Part shown: positions 42,611-52,342 of the stretch, piece by piece
How the letters are laid out: each line of letters opens with the position of its first letter
How positions within the stretch are numbered: position 1 is the first letter of the stretch
Source: Gemmatimonadaceae bacterium
Lineage (GTDB): Bacteria > Gemmatimonadota > Gemmatimonadetes > Gemmatimonadales > Gemmatimonadaceae
Reading direction: 5' to 3'
Assembly (NCBI GenBank): GCA_037721215.1
Contig: JBBJNV010000017.1
Location: 1 to 64,000 of the forward strand
Length of the DNA stretch: 64,000 nt
Translations under genes and position numbers: made by a program
The notes under the pieces: model-generated
Told to the model about the DNA's origin: nothing
Database searches by the model: none
What the model saw: the letters and a program-made list of their open reading frames with translations, nothing else

Positions 42611-43691
42611 CCGGAGGCCAGCGCGATTGACCGCGCTTGGCGAAAGGCTCAGAACAGAGAAGATCGACGCGCTCCTTCTCACCGCGCTCCCCAATATTCG
42701 GTACCTGACCGGATTCTCTGGTACGAGTGCGCTCGCCCTCGTAACCGGATCAGACGTCAGGCTCATCACCGACTTCCGCTACGAAACCCAGGTGGCTGAC
42801 GAGGTCGGCGACGCTGCCCGCGTCAGAATCGAACCTGTGAGCCTGTGGACCGGCCTGTGGGATATGCTGCACCGGCTGGGAGGCATAGAAGTGGTTGGCT
42901 TCGAGTCTGCGCACGTCTTTCACCGGGATTTTCAAAGACTTCTCGGTGACGGCGGGCGCTGGCAGTGGCGGCCGCATGTGAATCTGGTCGAGGATCTTCG
43001 TGAGTCCAAGGACGATGATGAAGTCGCGTTGATTGCTGAAGCGGCCCGGATCGCCACGGGCGCGTTGAACAGGGTACTCCCCGCGATAGAGTCCGGCATG
43101 AACGAGTTGAAGGTTGCCGGGATACTCGAGAAGGCGTTACGGGAGGAAGGAAGCGAGGAAGCTCCATTTGCCCCGATAGTTGCTTCGGGCCCGCGCTCCG
43201 CACTGCCTCACGCAAGGGCATCGTCGCGCACTATCGAGCGGGGTGACCTCCTGCTCCTGGATTTCGGGGCTCAGTATCAGGGATACTGCTCGGACATCAC
43301 CAGAACCGTAGTGGTGGGAAGTCCGACCGACGAGCAACGCGAGGTTTATGACGTTGTGAAGGGTGCGAATGACGTTGCGACGCGCTCCGTACGTGTCGGA
43401 ATGTCGGGAATGGCTGCTGACGCGCTCGCCCGGAGCTACATTGAGCGCCATGGGCACGGGGCCGGCTTTGGCCACAGCCTTGGACACGGTCTTGGCCTCG
43501 AGGTCCATGAAGCGCCGCGGCTTGCCCGTACTGTACAGGCGGAGCTGAGGCTGGGAACAGTAGTGACGATCGAGCCTGGTATTTACCGGGCGGGGTGGGG
43601 AGGCGTCCGTATTGAGGACGACGTCCACCTCTCAGCGAACGGTCCGCAGATTCTGACGAACTTTTCCCGGGAGCTAATCGAGGTCGCATGA
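42603..43691 (+). CDS. pepQ: Xaa-Pro aminopeptidase (M24 family)
   Basis: Dinuclear-metal peptidase cleaving before or after proline. The N-terminal creatinase-like domain (LPNIRYLTGFSGTSALALV) precedes the catalytic pita-bread domain with all five ligands: Asp in LLLDFGAQ, Asp in CSDITRT, His in GHSLGHGLGLEVHE, Glu in IEPGIY, Glu in VRIEDDV. I place the start at GTG 42603, eight bases into the aroQ stop region; GTG 42570 would add 11 residues. 362 residues. Whether it is an aminopeptidase P or a prolidase is not decidable here. The aroQ-pepP/Q-accB order is widespread, though efp is missing. Confidence 0.92.
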   Translation: MTDRRPARLTALGERLRTEKIDALLLTALPNIRYLTGFSGTSALALVTGSDVRLITDFRYETQVADEVGDAARVRIEPVSLWTGLWDMLHRLGGIEVVGFESAHVFHRDFQRLLGDGGRWQWRPHVNLVEDLRESKDDDEVALIAEAARIATGALNRVLPAIESGMNELKVAGILEKALREEGSEEAPFAPIVASGPRSALPHARASSRTIERGDLLLLDFGAQYQGYCSDITRTVVVGSPTDEQREVYDVVKGANDVATRSVRVGMSGMAADALARSYIERHGHGAGFGHSLGHGLGLEVHEAPRLARTVQAELRLGTVVTIEPGIYRAGWGGVRIEDDVHLSANGPQILTNFSRELIEVA

Positions 43692-43761
43692 CAAATCATT
43701 CACTCATGCAGGACGCACGACAATCGCCTTACGGAAGGGGAGCAGCGGCGGAGGTGAAAGG

Positions 43762-44268
43762 ATGATAGATCTGCGCTTCGTCAAGAAGCTGGTGGACATG
43801 ATCGATGCATCGTCAGTGGATTCGATCGAGATCTCGTCCGACAAGGGAATGAAGATCCGCATTTCCAAGACGTCGCAACAGCGTGCCACGGTACAGATTG
43901 CTGCACCTATGGCGGGCGCACCGGTAGCGACAATCGGAATTGCGTCACCTGCTGCTCCCGCCATCGACACTGCCGCGGCAACGCCGAAAGAGCTCGAGGC
44001 GCGAACGGAAGCGGCGAAGTCGAAACTGCTGGAAGTGAAGTCGCCAATGGTGGGCACGTATTACGGAGCGCCGGAACCCGGTGCAAAACCTTACCTGGCT
44101 GTGGGCGAGCGAATTTCGACAGGCCAGATTCTCTGCATCATCGAGGCGATGAAAATCATGAACGAGATTGAATCGGAATTCGATGGAGTCGTCAAAGAAG
44201 TCCTTGCTCAGAACTCGCACCCCGTCGAGTACGGCCAGGTGCTCTTCCGTATCGATCCCAATGGCTGA
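43762..44268 (+). CDS. accB: Biotin carboxyl carrier protein of acetyl-CoA carboxylase
   Basis: Carries biotin between the carboxylase and carboxyltransferase of acetyl-CoA carboxylase in fatty-acid synthesis. The biotinylation motif EAMKIM places biotin on Lys131. An N-terminal helix region (RFVKKLVDMIDASSVDSIEI) and an Ala/Pro linker precede the domain, and the YGAPEPGAKPYLAVGE thumb segment marks AccB rather than other carriers. The ATG is preceded by GGAGGTGA (43750-43757), the strongest ribosome-binding site in the window. 168 residues. pilT starts 8 bp inside its end. Confidence 0.96.
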   Translation: MIDLRFVKKLVDMIDASSVDSIEISSDKGMKIRISKTSQQRATVQIAAPMAGAPVATIGIASPAAPAIDTAAATPKELEARTEAAKSKLLEVKSPMVGTYYGAPEPGAKPYLAVGERISTGQILCIIEAMKIMNEIESEFDGVVKEVLAQNSHPVEYGQVLFRIDPNG

Positions 44269-45420
44269 TCCAGATTCAGAGACAGCGGCCACCGCTGGCG
44301 GCAACTTCGATTATCGCATCGTACTCCGCCAGATGCTCGAACAGAACGCATCCGATCTTCACCTGAAAGTCGGATGTCCTCCGACACTTCGCGTGAACGG
44401 GGAGCTGCGGTCGATGCCAATGGCGCCTCTTGGACCGACGACATGAAGGCGCTCGCCGATCAGATCATGCCGGCCAAACGACAAAAGGCATTTGCCGAAA
44501 TGAAGGAGGCGGATTTTGCGCTTGGTGTTCCAGGTATTGGACGTTTTCGGGTCAACGCATTTCAGCAGCGCGGCACAATTGCCGACGCGTTCCGTATCGT
44601 GCCCTTTCAGGCGAGCACCGTTGCCGAGTTGAATCTTCCTCACGTCGTCGAGGAGATAGCGCTCAAGCCACGCGGCCTTGTTCTCGTGACGGGTATGACC
44701 GGTTCAGGAAAATCGACGGCGCTGGCGGCGATGATCCAGTACATCAATCAGCACCGCCAGGCCAATATCATCACGATCGAAGACCCGATCGAGTTCCTGT
44801 ACCGCGACAACAAGTCGCAGATCAACCAGCGGGAAGTCGGCACGGATACGGCGAGCTTTTCACAGGCGCTCAGACGTGTGCTCCGTCAGGATCCTGATGT
44901 CCTGCTGGTCGGTGAGATCCGGGATCTCGACACGCTGGACACCGCCATGAATGGAGCCGACACCGGCCACCTTGTATTCTCGACTCTGCACACTACCGAC
45001 GCCACTCAGACGATTAACCGCATCCTTTCGTTCTACGCTCCGCACCAGCAGGCGGAAGTGCGGTTTCTTCTTGCCCGCTCGCTGGAGGCGGTCATCTCGC
45101 TGTGGCTCGTGCCACGCGCGGACAAGCCCGGGCGCGTGCCCGCGGCTGAAATACTTGTAAACACGGCTGCCGTTCGTGAGAACATCCGTGACATGTCCAA
45201 GTCGCTGAACATCCCCGAGCTGATAGCGGAAGGCACGGTGCAGTACGGGATGCAGAGCTTTGACCAGTCGCTTATGAACTGGTACATGAAGGGTGTCATC
45301 TCGTACGAGAATGCCCTCTACTTTGCGACGAGTCCGAGCGAGTTCGCGCTGCGGATTCAGGGCGTGGCTGGTGCGAGCGATTCTACCTGGGATACCGTGA
45401 GTCTGGATGCGACTGCCTGA
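44261..45420 (+). pseudogene. pilT: PilT-type twitching ATPase gene with one-base frameshift
   Basis: Hexameric ATPase family that retracts type IV pili. The N terminus (FDYRIVLRQMLEQNASDLHLKVGCPPTLRVNG) is read from ATG 44261 and stops at TGA 44444-44446. The remainder continues in the next frame from about 44437: MKALADQIMPAKRQ, Walker A GMTGSGKSTALAA, IITIEDPIEFLY, Walker B LLVGEIRD and HLVFSTLHTTDA. Both parts together make a full-length protein of about 386 residues if one base is restored between 44432 and 44437 (PLGP to DDMK). So either a natural frameshift or one sequencing deletion. The second open frame alone has a chance ATG/GTG start upstream but lacks the N domain. The gene sits between accB and accC. 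Confidence 0.85.
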
Positions 45421-45433
45421 CGGTCGCTGAATT

Positions 45434-46789
<1,356 letters not shown>

Positions 46790-47536
46790 TTGAGGCTGGA
46801 CGTGTTCATGTCGCCTCGCGAGTTGTCACCGGGCGACGTTCAAGGGCGGGTAGTGGCAGTCATCGATGTTCTGCGGGCCTCGACAAGCATTGCTGTCGCG
46901 CTTTATAACGGCGCGAGGACGGTGGTACCGGTTGAAAGCGTGGACGACGCCCTCAGCGTTGCAAGGCCATTTGAAAGAACACAGGTTCGTCTCAGCGGCG
47001 AACGGCGAATGCTTCGCATACCAGGATTCGATCTCGGCAATTCGCCCGCCGAGTTTTGCGCCGAGGCCGTCGCGGGACGGACGGTTGTGATAAGTACCAC
47101 GAATGGTACGCGTGCCCTGCTCAACCTTCATGGCGCGCGCGACATTGTTGTCGCTGCGTACGTAAATCATGCCGCGGTTTCGGCCTTGCTGCGCACGGCG
47201 GCCCGGTCGGATATCGACATCGCGATTGTCTGCGCGGGTGACGAGGGGCATTTTAGTCTCGAGGACGCGGCATGCGCCGGCAGATACGTCCGATCGATCA
47301 CGAAACAGGGGACGTCGGTGGTTCACAATGACGCCGCCAGTGCCGCAGACCTCATCGACCGAATGTATGGCGACAACATCGCGAAGATCTTCGAAGAATC
47401 GACCCACGGAAAAGCGCTCGCCGAAGCAGGGTTCAACGACGACCTCGTGGCGTGTGCCACATTGGATTCGCACCCTGTGGTCCCCATCTACCAGGACAAG
47501 CAGATCACCCGCCTCGGCCCCGACAGGGACCGCTGA
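46790..47536 (+). CDS. comB: 2-phosphosulfolactate phosphatase family protein
   Basis: ComB-family phosphatase, named from coenzyme M biosynthesis in archaea, though bacterial members probably act on other phosphates. Family marks include VAVIDVLRASTSIAVALYNGA, LGNSPAEF, VVISTTNGTRAL and DIAIVCAGDEGHFSLEDAACAG. The TTG start abuts the accC stop (TAG-TTG). 248 residues. No other coenzyme M genes are seen, so the substrate in this organism is unknown. Confidence 0.88.
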   Translation: MRLDVFMSPRELSPGDVQGRVVAVIDVLRASTSIAVALYNGARTVVPVESVDDALSVARPFERTQVRLSGERRMLRIPGFDLGNSPAEFCAEAVAGRTVVISTTNGTRALLNLHGARDIVVAAYVNHAAVSALLRTAARSDIDIAIVCAGDEGHFSLEDAACAGRYVRSITKQGTSVVHNDAASAADLIDRMYGDNIAKIFEESTHGKALAEAGFNDDLVACATLDSHPVVPIYQDKQITRLGPDRDR

Positions 47537-47540
47537 CAGC

Positions 47541-49898
47541 ATGGGCGGCGGCTCCGGGCTGAAGCGCGAGCTCCTTGGCATCGCGCTGCTGCTGCTGGCG
47601 CTCTTCCTTGCCGGGGCCCTGGCTATGCAGGGCATCGCGATGCTCGGCGCCGGAGGCGATGTCGCTGGCAGTTTTGGCTGGATGGGTACGTTGCTGGCGT
47701 CGCCGCTAGCTGAATTTCTCGGGTGGCCAGCCGCCGCACTCATTCCGGTTGCTCTGGCGGCGCACGCGTTGCGGCTTTTTGGACGACTCGACAGATCTAC
47801 AGATCGGTCGTGGCTGGTGTTTCTGCTCGGTATGGTAGTTCTCCTGCCCGTTGCTGTCGGTCTGGCTGAAGGCGGCGGCCGGACGGAAACAGCGAGTGTT
47901 CTGAGCGGCTGGTGGGGCGGACTGACGTCATTTTATCTCCTCGAGTTCGCGGGATACGCGGGCGCGTGGATTGTCGTGCTCCTCTCGCTTTCGGCGTTGA
48001 TGGCGGCGACGTTGTCGTGGAACCCGGTACGAGCATTGATCGGAAGGCGTGGCGAGGCCGGTTCCACGCTGACTGCGGGCTCTGGTCGTAACGGTGTTTC
48101 CGGGGAACATAGGAACGGGGAGACCGCGCGGAAAGAAGTGAGGGTGACGGAGCCGGCTCCCGAGGAGATGCCCGCTGTCGACATGAGCTTGATGGACCGG
48201 TTAAGGGGGGGGCCGGATGAGGCTTCGGACGACACGCGATCGACGAAGAAACGGGAGAAAAGATTCCGGCAAGACAGTGGCGCTGAGCGGGACAGCCGAA
48301 TCGCCGCGGCGATCGACTCGACGGCGTCAGCATCATCCGGAACAGCAGACGACGAGCTTCCGAATGCTGATCTTCTAACTCGCGCGCCGAAGCGGAACAC
48401 CGCTGACGGTGATCGGGAGCTGGATGCAATGGGTGTGAAGCTGATGGATGCTCTACGTACTTTCCGCGTCGACGGCGATCTTGTCGGCCGCACGACCGGG
48501 CCGGTGGTCACCCAATACGAAGTTGCCCCGGCTGCGGGCGTAAAGGTGCGTCAGTTCGCGACACTCGCCAACGACCTCGCGCTTGCAATGCGCGCGCAAA
48601 GCATCCGCATCGTCGCCCCTATTCCGGGGAAGGGTGCCGTGGGAGTCGAAGTACCCAATCCGACTCCGGAGATGGTCGCGTTCCGCGAAATGATCGAGTC
48701 CCGGGAATACCAGAAGATGCCCGCGGCGTTGCCGATTGCACTCGGCAAGGATCTCGAAGGCAGAGCAGTTATCGCCGACCTCGCCAAAATGCCTCACCTG
48801 CTCATCGCCGGCGCAACGGGTTCCGGCAAATCGGTGTGCGTCAACACGCTGATCACCAGTCTGATCTACCGGCACACGCCCAGGACACTGCGCTTTCTGA
48901 TGGTCGATCCGAAGATGGTTGAACTGTCGGTGTACAACGTGCTGCCGCACTTGAGGCATAAGGTGGTTACCGACAACCGCGACGCAGCGGCTGTGCTCAA
49001 ATGGGCGGTGTTGGAAATGCAGGACCGCTACGAGCTGCTGGCCGCTAATGGTGCGCGGAACATTCAGGATTTCAATCGCAAAGTCGAAGAAGGGGCGCCG
49101 CTGAAAACGCCCAGGCGGCCTGATGTTGCATTCGAGAACAACGAATATAGCGGCGGAATTCTGCCCTATATCGTGCTCATCATCGATGAGCTTGCTGACC
49201 TGATGATGACAGTTCAGGCCGAAGTCGAGACGCCGCTTGCAATGCTGGCGCAAAAGGCCCGCGCCATCGGCATCCATATCATTCTGGCCACGCAGCGGCC
49301 GAGTGTGAACGTGCTCACGGGTTTGATCAAGGCGAACTTCGCGAGCAGGATTGCCTTTCGGGTTGCATCCCAGATTGATAGCCGCACCATTCTCGACGGC
49401 ATGGGCGCCGAGTCGTTGCTGGGTAACGGTGACATGCTGTTCGTGCCGCCGGGCAAGTCCGAGCCGTCGAGATTGCAGGGCGCATTCATCTCGAGCGAAG
49501 ATACTGAGCGAATCACGCGCTGGTATGAGGAAAAAGAGCAGCGTCGGCGTGAAGCCGCGGAGGCGAAAGGGCTGTTGGTCGAGGAGTCAAAAGAGGTTGA
49601 TATCCTCGAGACGATGCGTAAGCGGGAAGCCGAGGCTGCCGCGGGGGGCGAAAGCGAGGATGCCAGTGATGGCGACCGCGACAAATTGTTCAGAGAAGCC
49701 GCTGAGATAGTCATACAGCACCAGCAGGGATCCACATCACTGCTTCAAAGACGGCTCAAGGTGGGATATGGACGCGCGGCGCGGATCATCGACCAGCTTC
49801 ACGCAGCCGGATTGCTTGGACCGCCAGACGGATCGCGTCCTCGCGATGTTCTGGCAGGCCTGGACGATCTCGACCGGATCTGCGGACCGCGACATTGA
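47541..49898 (+). CDS. ftsK: DNA translocase FtsK
   Basis: Septum-associated motor that pumps chromosome ends apart at division. Four hydrophobic segments occupy about residues 10-155 (LLGIALLLLALFLAGAL, WLVFLLGMVVLLPVAVGLA, IVVLLSLSALMAATLSW). A charged linker follows, then the motor domain (Walker A GATGSGKSVCVNTLI near residue 425, DPKMVELSVYNVLPHL, ILATQRPSVNVLTGLIKAN) and a C-terminal gamma winged helix (STSLLQRRLKVGYGRAARIID) that reads KOPS. The frame is open from 47169 inside comB, but ATG 47541, 4 bp after the comB stop, gives the natural 785-residue protein. Confidence 0.95.
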   Translation: MGGGSGLKRELLGIALLLLALFLAGALAMQGIAMLGAGGDVAGSFGWMGTLLASPLAEFLGWPAAALIPVALAAHALRLFGRLDRSTDRSWLVFLLGMVVLLPVAVGLAEGGGRTETASVLSGWWGGLTSFYLLEFAGYAGAWIVVLLSLSALMAATLSWNPVRALIGRRGEAGSTLTAGSGRNGVSGEHRNGETARKEVRVTEPAPEEMPAVDMSLMDRLRGGPDEASDDTRSTKKREKRFRQDSGAERDSRIAAAIDSTASASSGTADDELPNADLLTRAPKRNTADGDRELDAMGVKLMDALRTFRVDGDLVGRTTGPVVTQYEVAPAAGVKVRQFATLANDLALAMRAQSIRIVAPIPGKGAVGVEVPNPTPEMVAFREMIESREYQKMPAALPIALGKDLEGRAVIADLAKMPHLLIAGATGSGKSVCVNTLITSLIYRHTPRTLRFLMVDPKMVELSVYNVLPHLRHKVVTDNRDAAAVLKWAVLEMQDRYELLAANGARNIQDFNRKVEEGAPLKTPRRPDVAFENNEYSGGILPYIVLIIDELADLMMTVQAEVETPLAMLAQKARAIGIHIILATQRPSVNVLTGLIKANFASRIAFRVASQIDSRTILDGMGAESLLGNGDMLFVPPGKSEPSRLQGAFISSEDTERITRWYEEKEQRRREAAEAKGLLVEESKEVDILETMRKREAEAAAGGESEDASDGDRDKLFREAAEIVIQHQQGSTSLLQRRLKVGYGRAARIIDQLHAAGLLGPPDGSRPRDVLAGLDDLDRICGPRH

Positions 49899-49924
49899 CG
49901 GCAGTGGTAAACGCTGTTGAGTAA

Positions 49925-49940
49925 CTGCGGCGCACCGCAG
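49925..49940 (+). terminator. Short hairpin after ftsK
   Basis: CTGCGG (49925-49930) and CCGCAG (49935-49940) pair around a 4-nt loop, 26 bp after the ftsK stop. No T-run follows, so it is a weak terminator or a stability element. The wider 49899-50178 gap (280 bp) shows no convincing gene. Confidence 0.35.
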
Positions 49941-50021
49941 CATTGGCTGAGGGTTACCGCTGCTGGTGCCGTCAGTCAATCGAATATTGTTTCAGAGCCG
50001 TGCTGACTGCGGCCGCGACGG

Positions 50022-50039
50022 CTTCACGGTAATGTGAAG
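50022..50039. promoter_or_regulatory. 6-bp inverted repeat upstream of yraN
   Basis: CTTCAC (50022-50027) and GTGAAG (50034-50039) are perfect inverted repeats with a 6-nt spacer in the ftsK-yraN gap, a dimension compatible with a dimeric repressor site. No promoter elements could be placed around it with confidence. Confidence 0.25.
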
Positions 50040-50178
50040 GGGCCTGCCGCATTTCGATGGATTTCCACCCGGAAACTTGCACCCCGGATGGCAGACTGCA
50101 AATGCGTATCGCGGGATTTCGTATCTATCAGAAATGGGACAATGCGGGCGATATGCGGGGTCCATCTAGCTTCACCTC

Positions 50179-50559
50179 ATGTCGAAGGCCCGTCAGGAAC
50201 TTGGCGCACGAGGAGAACGTCTGGCGGAAGCCTGGCTGGTAAGAGCGGGCTGGCGAATCATCGGCCGCCGGTTTCGCAGTGGTCATCGCGATATCGATCT
50301 GGTGGCTGAGAGAGGAGAGGAGGGAGACCGTACTATCGCCTTCATCGAAGTAAAAACCCGGCTCTCTCCTGCATATGGCGGCCCGCTTGGCGCCGTTCAC
50401 TGGCGGAAACAGCGGGAGGTGGCGCGCGCGGCGCGAGACTGGATAAGCAGGTTCCGGCGGCCCGGGGAGCAATACCGCTTCGACGTCATCGGCGTGACTC
50501 AGAAAAAAGAAATGGAGCCTGAAATAATTCATCTCGAAAATGCATTTTCGGTGCGGTAG
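50179..50559 (+). CDS. yraN: YraN family (UPF0102) nuclease-like protein
   Basis: Small protein with a predicted restriction-endonuclease-like fold. GARGERLAEAWLVRAGWRIIGRRFR is the family N terminus, and the putative catalytic residues are Asp in HRDIDLVAER and Glu/Lys in AFIEVKTR. 126 residues, normal. Function is not established; family members resemble Holliday-junction resolvases. It lies 129 bp before recA, which has its own promoter. Confidence 0.9.
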   Translation: MSKARQELGARGERLAEAWLVRAGWRIIGRRFRSGHRDIDLVAERGEEGDRTIAFIEVKTRLSPAYGGPLGAVHWRKQREVARAARDWISRFRRPGEQYRFDVIGVTQKKEMEPEIIHLENAFSVR

Positions 50560-50563
50560 AATC

Positions 50564-50592
50564 TTGAGAAACGGATGGAGTCTTCGTATTTT
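50564..50592 (+). promoter_or_regulatory. Candidate recA promoter
   Basis: TTGAGA (50564-50569) and TATTTT (50587-50592) are separated by 17 bp, the optimal spacing. The predicted start near 50600 would leave a leader of about 90 nt before the recA ATG. I see no LexA-type palindrome overlapping it. Confidence 0.6.
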
Positions 50593-50688
50593 ATTCGGGT
50601 GCGCTTTACGAGCGGAAAACGGGAATTTGCTGGCCTGTCCCGGAGGCGCATCATGCGGTGGGGCAACGACAACAAGAGGATCTGACAG

Positions 50689-51735
50689 ATGGCGGCTTCG
50701 GTAACCCAGGACGACAAAAGCAAGGCCCTGAACCTTGCGATCGCGCAGATCGAGAAGAACTGCGGAAAGGGCTCGATCATGAAGATGGGCGAAGGCTCGG
50801 CGCGAGTTCGCATTGACGCAATCTCGACAGGAGCGATTAACCTCGATGCCGCTATTGGCGTCGGCGGCATTCCCCGCGGAAGGGTGACAGAAATCTACGG
50901 GCCCGAGTCGAGCGGGAAGACCACACTTTGCCTGCACGTGGTAGCGAACGCCCAGCGAGCCGGTGGCGTGGCAGCTTTCATCGACGCCGAGCACGCGCTG
51001 GATATCGATTACGCGCAGAAACTTGGCGTTGATATCGACAACCTTCTGGTGTCGCAGCCTGATACCGGCGAGCAGGCGATGGAGATCTGCGAGATCCTCG
51101 TGCGCTCCGGCGCAGTCGATGTAGTGGTTATCGATTCCGTGGCCGCACTTGTTCCGCGTGCCGAAATCGAAGGGGATATGGGTGACTCGCACATGGGTCT
51201 CCAGGCCCGTCTGATGAGCCAGGCCCTCCGAAAACTGACCGGCGCGATCGCCCGTTCGAAAACATCTGTCATATTCATCAATCAGCTCCGCGAGAAAATC
51301 GGTGTGATGTTCGGCAATCCGGAGACGACCACCGGTGGCAAGGCGCTCAAGTTTTATGCGTCGGTCCGTCTCGATATACGTCGGATCTCAGCCGTCAAGG
51401 AAAAGGAAGATGTGATTGGTTCGCACGTCCGGGTGAAGGTGGTCAAGAACAAGGTGGCACCTCCATTCAAGCAGGCAGAATTCGACATCATGTACGCTGA
51501 GGGAATCAGTCACGCATCGCTGGTGCTGGACATCGCCGCAGAATCGGGTATCATCGATAAGTCGGGGGCGTGGTACAGCTACGGTTCCCAGCGAATCGGA
51601 CAGGGAAGGGAGAATGCAAAGATGTTCCTCAAGGACAACCCTGCACTCCTGAGCGAAGTCGAAGAGAAAGTAAAAGTCGTACTCGGTATTGGGCCGGCGG
51701 TGATTGTGGCCGATTCGGAGGCCGCTGAAGAGTAG
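50689..51735 (+). CDS. recA: Recombinase RecA
   Basis: Strand-exchange and SOS co-protease filament protein. Walker A is [13 protein letters not shown], followed by [19 protein letters not shown], the L1/L2 loops ([46 protein letters not shown]) and [12 protein letters not shown]. 348 residues, no intein. AAGAGGA precedes the ATG. recX follows 51 bp downstream, as in many bacteria. Confidence 0.98.
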   Translation: MAASVTQDDKSKALNLAIAQIEKNCGKGSIMKMGEGSARVRIDAISTGAINLDAAIGVGGIPRGRVTEIYGPESSGKTTLCLHVVANAQRAGGVAAFIDAEHALDIDYAQKLGVDIDNLLVSQPDTGEQAMEICEILVRSGAVDVVVIDSVAALVPRAEIEGDMGDSHMGLQARLMSQALRKLTGAIARSKTSVIFINQLREKIGVMFGNPETTTGGKALKFYASVRLDIRRISAVKEKEDVIGSHVRVKVVKNKVAPPFKQAEFDIMYAEGISHASLVLDIAAESGIIDKSGAWYSYGSQRIGQGRENAKMFLKDNPALLSEVEEKVKVVLGIGPAVIVADSEAAEE

Positions 51736-51786
51736 AAAGCGGCGCCCGTCGGCTACGGTTACGGGAAGACGACCGAGAGGGGTCGG

Positions 51787-52323
51787 ATGAGCTTGTTGCG
51801 GTGGTGGCCCGGTGCCTCCCCTTCAACGCCGCTCGTTCGGCCCCATTCTTCTGATATGGCAACATCAGCGTACGACTACGCGCTCAATCTTCTGTCTGCC
51901 CGCTCCTACTCTGAAAAGAATATGCGGCGGAAGCTCTTGTCACGAGCCTTCGCACCCCCTGATACGGAGTCGGCAATCGAACGCCTGCTGGCGAATGGAT
52001 TGCTCGACGACCGGCGCTACGCAGAGCAATTCGCCCGGGGACGACTGCTTGGGCGCGGTGCCTCCAGGTTGCGACTCAGGCAGCAGTTGTTCACCCGTGG
52101 CATCCAGGGCGAGCTGGCTGATGCTGCAATCGACGCGGTGATCGCAGACGATGAGATCGATCTCGATGCCGTCGCCGAAAAAGCTGCCGCAAAAAAAGCC
52201 GCATCGATGGCCGGGCTCGATGCGGCGGTAATCAGGCGCAGGTTATACGGCCATCTCGCACGGGCGGGATTCACGCCCGACATCATTCGCGCCGCCATGA
52301 AAAAGGTGCTCGGCGCCGAGTAG
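51787..52323 (+). CDS. recX: Regulatory protein RecX
   Basis: Inhibitor/modulator of RecA filaments. The conserved part starts YDYALNLLSARSYSEKNMRRKLLSR and continues ERLLANGLLDDRRYAEQFARGR and RLRLRQQLFTRGI, the three-helix repeats of RecX. ATG 51787 has AGAGGGG at a short 4-nt spacing; ATG 51856 would give a more conventional N terminus but has no ribosome-binding site. 178 residues with the upstream start. Located directly between recA and alaS, a classic order. Confidence 0.9.
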   Translation: MSLLRWWPGASPSTPLVRPHSSDMATSAYDYALNLLSARSYSEKNMRRKLLSRAFAPPDTESAIERLLANGLLDDRRYAEQFARGRLLGRGASRLRLRQQLFTRGIQGELADAAIDAVIADDEIDLDAVAEKAAAKKAASMAGLDAAVIRRRLYGHLARAGFTPDIIRAAMKKVLGAE

Positions 52324-52331
52324 GAGTTCTG

Positions 52332-52337
52332 TATATT
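52332..52337 (+). promoter_or_regulatory. Candidate -10 element for a leaderless alaS mRNA
   Basis: TATATT (within TATATTTG) ends 6 nt before ATG 52343, placing the expected transcript start at the start codon. The nearest purine-rich GGAG is 16 nt from that ATG, too far for a normal ribosome-binding site. It matches the uvrB upstream element in sequence and spacing. Confidence 0.35.
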
Positions 52338-52342
52338 TGAGC

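Noticed and set aside
50057-50242. Small open frame in the ftsK-yraN gap
   Set aside because: Runs into yraN in another frame, has no ribosome-binding site and no family resemblance.
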